Shown here: positions 25,215 through 34,556 of the stretch, in pieces | How positions within the stretch are numbered: position 1 is the first letter of the stretch | How the letters are laid out: each line of letters begins with the position of its first letter | Assembly (NCBI GenBank): GCA_947631965.1 | Contig: CANRNL010000005.1 | Location: 1 to 64,000, forward strand | Reading direction: 5' to 3' | Length of the DNA stretch: 64,000 bases | Source of the DNA: an uncultured Clostridia bacterium | GTDB lineage: Bacteria; Bacillota; Clostridia; Monoglobales; Monoglobaceae | Notes under the pieces: model-generated | Told to the model about the DNA's origin: nothing | Seen by the model: only the letters and a program-made list of their open reading frames with translations | Database searches by the model: none | Translations under genes and position numbers: made by a program

Positions 25215-28200
25215 ATGACATCTGTGACGAAAATAAAATTAAAAAGACTGCTGAGCGTAATACTTGTTCTTGCGCTCGTTGCCACCTTGGTGCAGGTACC
25301 GGTTTTTGCCGAAGGCGAGCCGATTTATCTGCCCGAGGCGGATTTGAGCGAGGAAGTGCTAAACAGCGGTACGTTCAATTTGTCCGCTTCGGGAGCGGAA
25401 ATTGAAGAAAATGCGGGAGCGCCGTATATCTTCAAGGTCAAAAGAGGAGGAGAATATTTGCCCGAAGCTACGCTTCGCCTTGATATGATTGATATTACGG
25501 CGAAATACGGCGACGATTATACCGTAAGGCTGTATAACGGCGACGGTGAGGGCGTCCAAAACTCCGGCAGCAAGTCGATTATTGAGGAAATAATCGACAA
25601 TGCCGACGAAATTGAAGAAATCAACGACAGCGACTACATTGTCTCGGGTGAGCTGGTTGATACCGAGGAGGAAATGGAAGCCTTTCGCGAGGACGCAAGC
25701 ATCGGTGCGGAGTATGTCGCTGCTATGTTCGGCATAGGAGAAGGCGAAGCGTCCGCGGATGACGCGGCAGTACCCGAAGCTACCGATACTGCTGAGCCCG
25801 AAGTTACCGATGAGGTAGAACCTGAGGTTACGGACGCGGCGGAGCCCGAAGTGACTGACGCGGCGGAGCCTGAAATAACTGACGAAGTCGAACCCGAAGT
25901 AACTGACGAAGCAGAGCCCGAAGTTACCGACGAGGCGGAGGTTGAAGCGTTTGACGACGAGACTGTTCAGGAGGCTGACACGTCCACCCTGCGCGGGATA
26001 AAGGCTCTCGCCACGGGTATGGAGAACGATATAGCTCCCATGGACGGCGGAAGCGCAGGCGCGGCAAGCACGGAGCGTATGCTTACCGACGAAATGCTAA
26101 ACGGTCTTTCGACTTCGCTCGGAAGCGCGTACCTTACGCTTAATTTTGCCGAGGGCGAAACCGAAAAATACATAGCCCTTACGCCGAAAAATAATTTAAG
26201 AGGCGACGGCGACAAAATGTTTACGATAAACCTCGTAGCCGAGTCATCCTATGCGGTCGTGGGCTTGTCGGGTATGAGCGTCTCGATTATTGACGACGAG
26301 GTTCAGGAGGAAGCGGCGGTTGAATTTTCGGACGCGGAGTATCATCCCTCCGACGGTTACATAAAGGTTAAGGTAGTGCGTGACGGCGCTTTAAATCAGG
26401 TGGTATCGGTAATGCTCTCCACCGAGGACGAAACGGCACTCAAAAACCGCGATTATTCTCAGGTGGACACAACTCTCGTCTTTCCGTACGGTATCAGCGA
26501 GAGAACCATAAACATTCCGATAAGAAGCGATTACGCGGAGGGAAACGCGTCGTTTAAGCTGAAACTGCACGAGGCGACTAACTGCGTTGTGGGCGAGCTT
26601 GGAGCCGCGCACGGCGTTATTGACGCGCACAGCGAGAGCTTTGACTTTAAAGGAACCGACTACGAAACCGGCGACAGCGGCAGTGCCGACAATGCGGACA
26701 ATAGAGTAGAGATTGCGGCGGACGCTTCCGCGTCGGATATTATTCTCGGCGACAAAGTGGATTTGAAGACGTTTTTCAACAGTTACCTGTCTCGTAACGA
26801 CGGCGGCGGTGAGTCGCATATGGATGGAGAGGAATATGTGCTTACCTTGCCGGCTCTGTACTGGTTTAACGCCAACGAGGACGCGTCTGTGGAATTAGTC
26901 GGCACATCGGAAAAGCATTACGATTACAGCGGCTATCAAGTCGAATGGACAAAGGAATCAAATGACGGCAATTATTCGCACACCACGTTAGAAGCCGGCG
27001 CCAACGATGTTAACAGTAGTGAGGAACGATGGAACAACCGCAAGGATAATGTTTTCGGCGACATAGATATGGATTCATTTTCAATCCGGCTGTACCATGA
27101 TTTTGCCTTCATAACCACGGCGACAAAGCTCACCATTCATTCGATAACTCCTATTTTAAGACCGTTCGAGGTGTCTCTCGCCCCGTCCGATCCGCTTAAG
27201 TTTTTAAACGAAAACGGAGAGTATGTGGACAATACGAATATAGCGCGCCTGAAAAATGCGAACGACACCGTTTTGCAAAACGCAAGCACCAACGGCAAGG
27301 GAACGGCGGTAAAATTCAGCGGCGACTATATTACGGTGACGACAAGCAGCCCATATGCTTATATTTCAGGGCTGAATATTATCAATCCCTCGAATGGATG
27401 GACAAAACCCATTCTCAGTAACCTCAAGCCCGGAACCACGTCCGCGTCGGTACAGCTTACGAACGATTTTATAGCGGACAACCTTTATTATGTCGATTTT
27501 GCGAATAACGGCAAAAACGGAAGTAAAGGGCAGTTCCAAGTTCAGGCGGTGCTGGATTATTATGATGTGAAAGTCAATATTCACGAGGACCCCAATGCGT
27601 CGGTTACCATGACCCATATAAATGACCCCACAGAAAAGGACGATTCTCATATTATAAGAGGGGAATATTACATTAAAAGCGCGTCAAACGGCAAATACAT
27701 ATATATGGTTCCCGACCCGGACTTTGTATATCCCAAGGATGTCACTTTGCAAAACGGTTGGGGAACAAAGTTTACCATTGTTCCTGCGTTTATGTATGCC
27801 CAAGGTCAAAATCGTGAGGATTGGGCTGTTATAAAAGCGTCGGATTGGCCGAATAACGCCCTGACCCGCCGCACTCGTTATTTAGAAAATGATCATTCTC
27901 CGTCAAGATGGCATCAGCGGGATGTCGGAGAGAACCCGAGTATGGACGAGATGTTTTCCATTGTCAAACACGAGGACGGTACTTGCACGGCAGTCGCCTG
28001 TATGTACTACTCGCTCAAGGAATGTGGAGATTATGTAGGGTATGATTTTACGCTCAAACCCGAGACGCTGAGTACCTCCTCACGATGGATATTTGAGCCT
28101 GCGAGCGAGCCGGAGACGGAAAAAGAATGGACGCTGCACCGCGGCGATACGGTCACGTTTACTCAGGAAATAAACAACGCGATGTACAAAGGCTCGCGTA

Positions 28201-31200
28201 TAAGATTTGTTACAAGAGATACCTCAAGCGCCGAGGAGGTTGACGTTAAGAGAAAGTACGACAAGGATAATTCATGCACGTTATTCTGCAATTATTCAAG
28301 TCTTGACGTCTACCCGAGCTATGAAAACAGTATGCAGGTAATAGTCAGGGTAAAGAAAAGCGACCTTTATATGTTCCAAACCGACAAGGGTATATTCACC
28401 TGCCCGAGCGTTGATAACGGCGATTATAACGATTATATCGTAACAAACGAAAACGACTTTGCGGAATCGGTATATTATGAATATTCCGCATACCCGAGGA
28501 GCGACACTCTGGTCCCGATATGGAACAGCTTATATTCGCAGAGTACCCTTTATTTTGAGTCGTCAAACGTTCCGGAGAAGAATGTCATCACGCTGACCTG
28601 TAAGCCGGCGAGCAAGCAAAAGTACGTTCTGACCGGAACCGCGCGTTACTCCGACACATCCATAAACGGAACTACCGAGGGAAGTGCCTGGATGCCGGCA
28701 AAGGGCGCGTATGTGCTTATGGGAAGCTCGGTTTACGGAATATCCGACGACGACGGAAATCTTACAACCATCGGTGCGCCCGGTCTTCCCTGTTATCGCT
28801 TTATTTATAAGGTCGTCGCATCCGGCACGACTCGATACGCGACCGTGCGTCTTAGAGATGACAATACCGTGGAATACAGCGAGAACACATATGACCCCGT
28901 TACGGGAGATGTGACAGGCACAGTCACGCAGACGGCGTATGGTATGAATATAGGAACGATAATCGTGTCGCCGACTGACAGAACCGCCCCGTACCCCGAG
29001 GCGTTCGTGTCTACAATGTCGAGCGGAGTTCAGACCGAAACCGTGCAGATAAACGACGACATTACGAGTTTCACCATCACAGTCAACAACAACCACTCAA
29101 AATACACCGACACCGACGGAGTTGAGCGTGAGGAAAAGGTTATCGGCGTTGACGTTTTAATTTACGACGGACAGACCAATCAAGAGAAAACCGTGCTAAG
29201 CGGAGCAAAGCAGGTATCGGATGAAAACGGTATGAGCGTATGGACTCTCTCTAAGAGCTTTGAGCGAGGAAAGACCGAGGAGTACAAGGCAAGCGACAAG
29301 GTCTACGTCAGATTAACCACCGACAGAGTTATAGGAAACGGAAAGAGCGTCAGTGCCGACGGAACCGAAACGAGCGCCGAGGCGCTTTTGCAGACGGTTT
29401 ACGCTCCGGTTTACACGGGCTATACCCTCGCACAAAGCAACGTGCAGCAGCCCGTAACGCAGGAGTTCGACCCGAGGGAGAATATTTGCCCCGTAAATCT
29501 TCCGTTTTTGGGAGCGATGAACTCAACTTTTAATGTTGCGTCCATTTCGCTGTCAATATCTGAACTCCCCAACGGAGGTCAGCGACTGTCGTTCGGAGTT
29601 TCGCCCCAAAGCATCAGCGCGGGCAACGAAATTAAAAATGTGGAGACCGGAGTGGACTACGGTCTTAGCGACATAAAGCAGGCTTTCAGCGAAACCAAGG
29701 AATTCGGAGAAGCGATAAACATTTTCGGAAAGCCGTTCGGCGGCAGTCATTATGCGGGTATGAAGGCGTTTGCAATTAAGCCGATTTTTGGAATATACCT
29801 TGATTTCGGTGTTAAATCCATAAATCTGCAAGGCAGCACAAAGACGGCGTTTTCGTTTATGGGCGGCGGACTTTATCTCGGCGGTATGGGACATATCCGC
29901 GGAACAATATACTTCACGATAGGATGGCTTCCGATTTACTTCGGCTTTGACGGAGAACTGACGATATATACCCAGGTAGGTGTGCAAACAATAGACAAAT
30001 CCATTGATGTCACACCGAGTATGATAAACAGCGAGTCTAACTCGTTTGACAGGTACCTGGAGCCGTCGTGGTGCTTACAGGCAAACGTAATTGTCGCGAT
30101 ATATGCGGGCGTGGGACTTTGCGGCACTCTGGGCGTGCGAGGCGGAGTTCAGCTTGATATGAACGGTATATACAACCACACGATACAACTGCTGTATCCA
30201 AGTATCCGCAAGACGGGAGCATATTTAAATCTCAGCGTAAGAATATGGGTGGACGCGCTCCTGTTCTCAATCCCCATTCCGGTGGCAAATCTCGTTGAGA
30301 AGAGATACGGATACTACGAGGATATAGCAAACTCCGACATCATCGGAGGTTCAAAGACTTCGTCGTCCGAAGCGCAAACTCAGACATCAGCGGTAGACGA
30401 GGATACGGGAGTTGTTATGCGCCCGAGAAGCGCAAATCAGTCGGCGTGGCTGCCTAACGGAAGCGTAGACGTTGCAAGTACGTTTGAAGAGGCTTCTTCA
30501 ACGGTGCTTTTGGAGAACGGATACGACAGAGCAGACCCGCAGCTTATGGATTTGGGCGGCGGCAGAATACTCCTCGTGTTTATCGCGGACGACCCAAGCC
30601 GAAGCGACAGCGACAGGACCGCGCTTATGTACAGCATATACGAAAACGGAACGTGGTCAAATCCCGCTAAAATTCAGGACGACGGAACAGCCGATTTCGA
30701 GCCGGATTTGTGCGACGCGGGCGATAAGGTACTCATCTCGTGGACTTCGAGGTCCGAAGGCGTTTCCCCCGAAAACGAGCTTGATTACATAAAGAGTATG
30801 GACGTTTACGCGGTAACTCTCGATAAGGCGACGCTTGAACTCGGCACAACGGAACAGCTCACGAATGATACCGACAAGGGAATGTATGACAGCGCACCCG
30901 TCGGACTTTATGACGAAACATCGGGCGATATGATGGTTTACTATCTCAAGTCCGAGGTAAAAGGCACCGACTTTGAAAAGTCTGTAATGCCGACGACGAA
31001 CGAAAGCGTAATCGTTTATATGCTCTACGACGCTTCAATGGGTAAGTGGTTAAGGGATTACTATTACCCGAACGAAGTCGCAAGCGATGAGGCGAAGCAG
31101 GAGCTTATCGAAAACTGGGGCGCTCAGAGGTTCCTCGCGTCTCCGATAAAGGACTTCTCCAAAAATTCGCCTGTAATCATAGACTTTGACGCGATAAGCT

Positions 31201-32603
31201 ATAACGGCATAGGTCTGTATACCTTCACCGTAGATCAGGACAATAATATGGATACCGACTTTGACAGAGAGCTGTTTGTTCAGGCGTATGACTTTGATAC
31301 GCATACGACATATGTGCCTGTGAGAATAACAAACGACAATTTCGCGGACGCACGTCCTCAGCTTGTCAGAAACGGCGAATATACATACCTGTTCTGGTTT
31401 GAAAACAACAAGGATATACGATACATAAATGTTACCGATTTAATCAAATACGGCGTTAACGCTGACGGAACTATCAAAGAGGACTACGACTTCAACATTA
31501 ACGTGGTATTCTTTATGGACAGCAGCGACAGCACCAGTATTGTAAATCCGTCCTTTGACAGCTACAACGCGTTTGTGGATAAGGACAACAATTTGTTTGT
31601 AACGTGGCTCCAGCCCGTTAAAGAGGAGGACGGCTCAAGCTGTCAGGAAATCTACGCGTCGGCGTTTATACGCGACGCGGAAGGCTCGTGCTGGTCTGAC
31701 GGCGTAAGGCTCACTCACAGCGGAGTGCAAAACGACGAGGTCGCGTTCCTTACAGACGCAAGCGGAAATCTGCTCACCGTAAGCAACCAATATAAAGTGG
31801 ATTTCGTGGATGAAAATCTGGGAGCGAAGGACATAAAGCTCGTCGCGACGAATTATAAGACCGTTGGCTCTATCGATGTTACCGATGTTCAGCTTGCCGA
31901 CGCGTCTCCGACGGCGGGCAGCGAGAACAATGTGACAATAACCGTTAAAAACACCGGACTTAAAAACGCTAAGGGCTACACGATGGACGTTTACGAAAAG
32001 GTAAACGGTGAGGTCGGCAAAAAGCTTACGACCATTACTTCGGACGAAATACTTACGCCTTCGTCAAGCGACACGGCGGAGCTTATATGGACAATGCCCG
32101 AAAGCTATGAGGGCGTTAACGATCTGTCGCTTTATATCACGGTTAACGAGAACGAAACGAGCGAGATAAGCAAGTTCACGAGCGACAGTATAGACATAAG
32201 AGCGGAGTACGAAATTGTAAGCTATGACATTTCCGAGAATTCCGACGGTTTTTACATCACATATACTGTTAAAAACGGAATTGTTCTCGGCTACGAGGAT
32301 GGTAAGTTCGGTCCCGACGATTTGATAACGCGTGAACAGGCGGCGGCTATGATGTGGCGCTATGCACAGTATACCGGCGAGGATGTATCCGTGGGCGAAA
32401 ATACCAATATACTGAGCTATACCGACGCGCCGCAGATAAGCGAATACGCGACTCCCGCGCTTCAGTGGGCTTGCGGAGCGGGCGTTATCAACGGATATAC
32501 CGACAACACGTTACTGCCGCAGAATAATGCGACGCGCGCGGAAGCGGCGGCAATGATAGAAAGAATTGACAAAATGTTAAATAACGATAACGATATACAG
32601 TAA
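25215..32603 (+). CDS. Giant Calx-beta/CARDB surface protein with SLH anchor (paralogue 2)
   Basis: 2462 aa, RBS AAAGGAG ahead. Signal peptide 1-32 (VPVFA then EG). The N-terminal Calx-beta half ends at GDDYTV (~100). A long acidic insert with eight-residue EPEVTD-type repeats follows, and the domain resumes at ~300 (AYLTLNFAEGETEKY), with a second Calx-beta near 370-475. The middle carries beta-sandwich regions and a carboxypeptidase-regulatory-like domain near 1135-1215. The glycine-rich core has GVGLCGTLGVRGG near 1634. The propeller-like part starts with ADPQLMDLGGGRILLVFIA near 1775, and a CARDB-like domain is near 2225-2330. A second CARDB-like domain stops after YTVKN (~2354) and runs straight into the back half of an SLH domain (GYEDGKFGPDDLITREQ), followed by one full SLH. 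Anchoring to the wall is likely; function unknown. Confidence 0.87.
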   Translation: MTSVTKIKLKRLLSVILVLALVATLVQVPVFAEGEPIYLPEADLSEEVLNSGTFNLSASGAEIEENAGAPYIFKVKRGGEYLPEATLRLDMIDITAKYGDDYTVRLYNGDGEGVQNSGSKSIIEEIIDNADEIEEINDSDYIVSGELVDTEEEMEAFREDASIGAEYVAAMFGIGEGEASADDAAVPEATDTAEPEVTDEVEPEVTDAAEPEVTDAAEPEITDEVEPEVTDEAEPEVTDEAEVEAFDDETVQEADTSTLRGIKALATGMENDIAPMDGGSAGAASTERMLTDEMLNGLSTSLGSAYLTLNFAEGETEKYIALTPKNNLRGDGDKMFTINLVAESSYAVVGLSGMSVSIIDDEVQEEAAVEFSDAEYHPSDGYIKVKVVRDGALNQVVSVMLSTEDETALKNRDYSQVDTTLVFPYGISERTINIPIRSDYAEGNASFKLKLHEATNCVVGELGAAHGVIDAHSESFDFKGTDYETGDSGSADNADNRVEIAADASASDIILGDKVDLKTFFNSYLSRNDGGGESHMDGEEYVLTLPALYWFNANEDASVELVGTSEKHYDYSGYQVEWTKESNDGNYSHTTLEAGANDVNSSEERWNNRKDNVFGDIDMDSFSIRLYHDFAFITTATKLTIHSITPILRPFEVSLAPSDPLKFLNENGEYVDNTNIARLKNANDTVLQNASTNGKGTAVKFSGDYITVTTSSPYAYISGLNIINPSNGWTKPILSNLKPGTTSASVQLTNDFIADNLYYVDFANNGKNGSKGQFQVQAVLDYYDVKVNIHEDPNASVTMTHINDPTEKDDSHIIRGEYYIKSASNGKYIYMVPDPDFVYPKDVTLQNGWGTKFTIVPAFMYAQGQNREDWAVIKASDWPNNALTRRTRYLENDHSPSRWHQRDVGENPSMDEMFSIVKHEDGTCTAVACMYYSLKECGDYVGYDFTLKPETLSTSSRWIFEPASEPETEKEWTLHRGDTVTFTQEINNAMYKGSRIRFVTRDTSSAEEVDVKRKYDKDNSCTLFCNYSSLDVYPSYENSMQVIVRVKKSDLYMFQTDKGIFTCPSVDNGDYNDYIVTNENDFAESVYYEYSAYPRSDTLVPIWNSLYSQSTLYFESSNVPEKNVITLTCKPASKQKYVLTGTARYSDTSINGTTEGSAWMPAKGAYVLMGSSVYGISDDDGNLTTIGAPGLPCYRFIYKVVASGTTRYATVRLRDDNTVEYSENTYDPVTGDVTGTVTQTAYGMNIGTIIVSPTDRTAPYPEAFVSTMSSGVQTETVQINDDITSFTITVNNNHSKYTDTDGVEREEKVIGVDVLIYDGQTNQEKTVLSGAKQVSDENGMSVWTLSKSFERGKTEEYKASDKVYVRLTTDRVIGNGKSVSADGTETSAEALLQTVYAPVYTGYTLAQSNVQQPVTQEFDPRENICPVNLPFLGAMNSTFNVASISLSISELPNGGQRLSFGVSPQSISAGNEIKNVETGVDYGLSDIKQAFSETKEFGEAINIFGKPFGGSHYAGMKAFAIKPIFGIYLDFGVKSINLQGSTKTAFSFMGGGLYLGGMGHIRGTIYFTIGWLPIYFGFDGELTIYTQVGVQTIDKSIDVTPSMINSESNSFDRYLEPSWCLQANVIVAIYAGVGLCGTLGVRGGVQLDMNGIYNHTIQLLYPSIRKTGAYLNLSVRIWVDALLFSIPIPVANLVEKRYGYYEDIANSDIIGGSKTSSSEAQTQTSAVDEDTGVVMRPRSANQSAWLPNGSVDVASTFEEASSTVLLENGYDRADPQLMDLGGGRILLVFIADDPSRSDSDRTALMYSIYENGTWSNPAKIQDDGTADFEPDLCDAGDKVLISWTSRSEGVSPENELDYIKSMDVYAVTLDKATLELGTTEQLTNDTDKGMYDSAPVGLYDETSGDMMVYYLKSEVKGTDFEKSVMPTTNESVIVYMLYDASMGKWLRDYYYPNEVASDEAKQELIENWGAQRFLASPIKDFSKNSPVIIDFDAISYNGIGLYTFTVDQDNNMDTDFDRELFVQAYDFDTHTTYVPVRITNDNFADARPQLVRNGEYTYLFWFENNKDIRYINVTDLIKYGVNADGTIKEDYDFNINVVFFMDSSDSTSIVNPSFDSYNAFVDKDNNLFVTWLQPVKEEDGSSCQEIYASAFIRDAEGSCWSDGVRLTHSGVQNDEVAFLTDASGNLLTVSNQYKVDFVDENLGAKDIKLVATNYKTVGSIDVTDVQLADASPTAGSENNVTITVKNTGLKNAKGYTMDVYEKVNGEVGKKLTTITSDEILTPSSSDTAELIWTMPESYEGVNDLSLYITVNENETSEISKFTSDSIDIRAEYEIVSYDISENSDGFYITYTVKNGIVLGYEDGKFGPDDLITREQAAAMMWRYAQYTGEDVSVGENTNILSYTDAPQISEYATPALQWACGAGVINGYTDNTLLPQNNATRAEAAAMIERIDKMLNNDNDIQ
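25774..25947 (+). repeat. 24-bp coding repeat (EPEVTD-type) in the 25215 gene
   Basis: Seven eight-residue steps of the form PEVTDEAE / PEVTDAAE make a strongly acidic tract. It sits inside the insert that splits the first Calx-beta domain. Confidence 0.8.
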
Positions 32604-32616
32604 AGGAGGTATAAGA

Positions 32617-32763
32617 ATGAACAATAACAAAAAAGATGATAATAAAAGTAATCCCAAAGAGATTAATTTAGAGACTTTGAAGCAGGTTACGGGCGGCTCA
32701 CTCGAAAACGTGCCCCGCGTACCCGAAAAACCGATAGACGACCCGTTGAAATCCAAAATTTAA
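32617..32763 (+). CDS. 48-aa peptide with double-glycine leader (bacteriocin/ComC type)
   Basis: ATG at 32617 with a strong RBS, AAAGGAGGT (32602-32610), which overlaps the stop codon of the 25215 gene; the gap is 13 bp. The peptide has a hydrophilic N-terminus (Asn/Lys/Asp-rich), then INLETLKQVTGGS. This matches the double-glycine leader pattern L-x-x-L-x-x-V-x-G-G of class II bacteriocin and ComC-like peptides, which are cut after GG by C39-peptidase ABC exporters. The remaining 21 residues begin SLENVPRVPEKP and end DPLKSKI, with no Cys and four Pro. No exporter, modification enzyme or immunity gene is in the window. A strong hairpin follows. The leader match is seen; export as a signal or bacteriocin is inference. 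It could instead be a small regulator that resembles the pattern by chance. Confidence 0.62.
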   Translation: MNNNKKDDNKSNPKEINLETLKQVTGGSLENVPRVPEKPIDDPLKSKI

Positions 32764-32774
32764 TTGCGGACGCA

Positions 32775-32815
32775 TACAATGAGCGGGACGGATATTATCC
32801 GTCCCGCTTATTGTA
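32775..32815 (+). terminator. Terminator-like hairpin after the double-glycine peptide gene
   Basis: Nineteen-base arms with one G-U pair (TACAATGAGCGGGACGGAT and partner) and a 3-base loop. It lacks a clear T run, so ending may be partial or factor-assisted. Confidence 0.6.
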
Positions 32816-32891
32816 TAGAGTTCCCGAAAAGCGACTTGCGACGGTGTAGGGGCGAACCGTGTTCGCCCGCAATGATTGCACTCCGTGCGGG

Positions 32892-32918
32892 CGGGACGTC
32901 GAGGGCACCGTCCCGTAC
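32892..32918 (-). repeat. Dispersed GC-rich repeat, copy 2 (inverted)
   Basis: Exact reverse complement of 3971-3997. It lies in a GC-rich patch (about 32820-32985) that shares a second short match with copy 1 (AAAAGCGACTTGCG) and has several inverted motifs. The patch fills the gap between the peptide gene and the end of the ClC gene. Confidence 0.65.
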
Positions 32919-33019
32919 AACTGAATGGGCGTGCTTTACCTGTTGTAGGGTGCGGCGCCCTCGACGCACCGTATATAAAAAATAACCGACAAACAATGGC
33001 AGAAAGTCTAAACCGTATA

Positions 33020-34231
33020 CTATTTCAGGCTTTTCGGAACAGGTATTATTGATGCCAGGAATGCGGCGGCGAGTATATAAATAAGATTGCTCACGGGGAA
33101 ACACAGCAGCAGTAGCAGCGCAACCGCCAGTGGTTTTCGCATAATGGTGGTCATAACCGCCGCGGCCGATATTGAGACTGCGAAAACAGGGTCTATACCG
33201 AACGCGGCCGAGCAGGCGTAGCCTAAGCAGACTCCGGCAAATATTGACGGGAAAAAGCTTCCGCCGCGCCAACCGAAACGTATACACATATTTATTAAAA
33301 AGACCTTTATAACAGGTATTATAAACAGCAGATACAACGGATATTGAGTGTATGTCTCGGTGAGCTTTTGAATTTCCTCCTCGCCGGAGAACATTGCAAT
33401 CGGGAACACGGTACCGATTATTCCCAGAACAAGCGCCGCAATAATCGCCATTATAAAATATCTCTTTCCGAGTTTTTCCGCCGCCGCTTGTGTCAATTTG
33501 TCAAAAATCATATACACATAGCCAAGGGCAACGCTGATTGCCAGCACAGGCACGGCAAACAACAGTTCGCCCCTCTCTATCGACACTTTTTCAAAATGCG
33601 GCATTCCGGCACCTAAACCTAAAAATTTGCCCAACAGCATAAATATACCGAAACCCGCCAGTACGGCGCAGAATATCGCGGTTGTTTTTGATGCTTTTGG
33701 GAGGACGAATTCATCATCATTCTCGATTGGTTCTATAAATCCAAAAAGCGGGGAACGGAACACAATACCAAGAGTTGCTGAAATTCCTATTTCCGGTAGC
33801 TCGGACATATACTTGCCTGCATATTTAAAATTATCTCCCGCCCAGCAGCATAGTCCCACAATAACTCCCGTAAGGCCTGCCTCGGGACCTATCGCTCCGC
33901 CGAATATCAGCGGCATCAGTGCGGCGATCAGCATAATCAAGACGTTATTATACGGATACCTGCCGTCTCGCTTGTACTTTGCCATGACCTGATGAAGGTC
34001 ATCGGGACACGGACCGTACTTCTTCTGTATAATTCCGACTACAATGCCGCCCAGCAAGCACATCAGTACCGTGTAGCCCGGAATATGCACAACACTTGGG
34101 ATATAGTTCCAAAGCAATTCAATGAGCAGGTGCATAACGCGCATAAACGCCCAGATTATTCCGCCGATAACCGCGCCTGCCGCAGCGCCGAGCAGTATAA
34201 AAACAATCCCATTATTGTTCGTTGTCTTCAT
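33020..34231 (-). CDS. ClC-family chloride channel/transporter
   Basis: 403 aa, about ten to twelve hydrophobic segments, start ATG with AGAAGGAGAC ahead. The family motif GPEAG is at residues 115-119, so the gating glutamate (Glu117) is kept, as in H+/Cl- exchangers and gated channels. A later RGGSFFPSIFAG segment corresponds to the second G-x-F-x-P anion-binding motif. The first motif (GSGIP in most members) is replaced by YGPCPDD, so anion selectivity may differ. This is the only gene on the minus strand between 4.8 and 53.9 kb. It separates paralogues 2 and 3 of the surface locus and faces away from the 34557 gene. A link to surface-protein function is not shown. Confidence 0.9.
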   Translation of the reverse strand: MKTTNNNGIVFILLGAAAGAVIGGIIWAFMRVMHLLIELLWNYIPSVVHIPGYTVLMCLLGGIVVGIIQKKYGPCPDDLHQVMAKYKRDGRYPYNNVLIMLIAALMPLIFGGAIGPEAGLTGVIVGLCCWAGDNFKYAGKYMSELPEIGISATLGIVFRSPLFGFIEPIENDDEFVLPKASKTTAIFCAVLAGFGIFMLLGKFLGLGAGMPHFEKVSIERGELLFAVPVLAISVALGYVYMIFDKLTQAAAEKLGKRYFIMAIIAALVLGIIGTVFPIAMFSGEEEIQKLTETYTQYPLYLLFIIPVIKVFLINMCIRFGWRGGSFFPSIFAGVCLGYACSAAFGIDPVFAVSISAAAVMTTIMRKPLAVALLLLLCFPVSNLIYILAAAFLASIIPVPKSLK

Positions 34232-34439
34232 TTTTTGTCTCCTTCTCTGATACCCATATTTTTATTTTATATGTTCTGCCGGTTCATCTCTTATAGCATT
34301 ATTCTATCAATATTTTCCGCTTTGGTCAATATTGATGTGAAATAATACAAAAAAATCACAGAAACTTCAAGTATAAAATCCATTTTTGTACCATTTTGTC
34401 CTATATTAAAAAATTTTCCCAAAAAATCGCCTCCGATTA

Positions 34440-34470
34440 TTGACTTGTTCAGGGGTGGACATGGTATAAT
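34440..34470 (+). promoter_or_regulatory. Promoter of the 34557-42295 operon
   Basis: TTGACT (34440-34445) and TATAAT (34465-34470) with a 19-bp spacer; a TG pair just upstream of the -10 box (TGGTATAAT) gives an extended -10. It lies in the divergent region (34232-34556) between the ClC gene and the next giant gene. The rest of that region is AT-rich without other features I can support. Confidence 0.6.
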
Positions 34471-34556
34471 TATAATATTGATGTGCTATATGAAAAAATC
34501 GAAAAGCTTATTGTTAAATATCAGTAAAAAACAAGCCACGATGAGGAGGTAATTAT

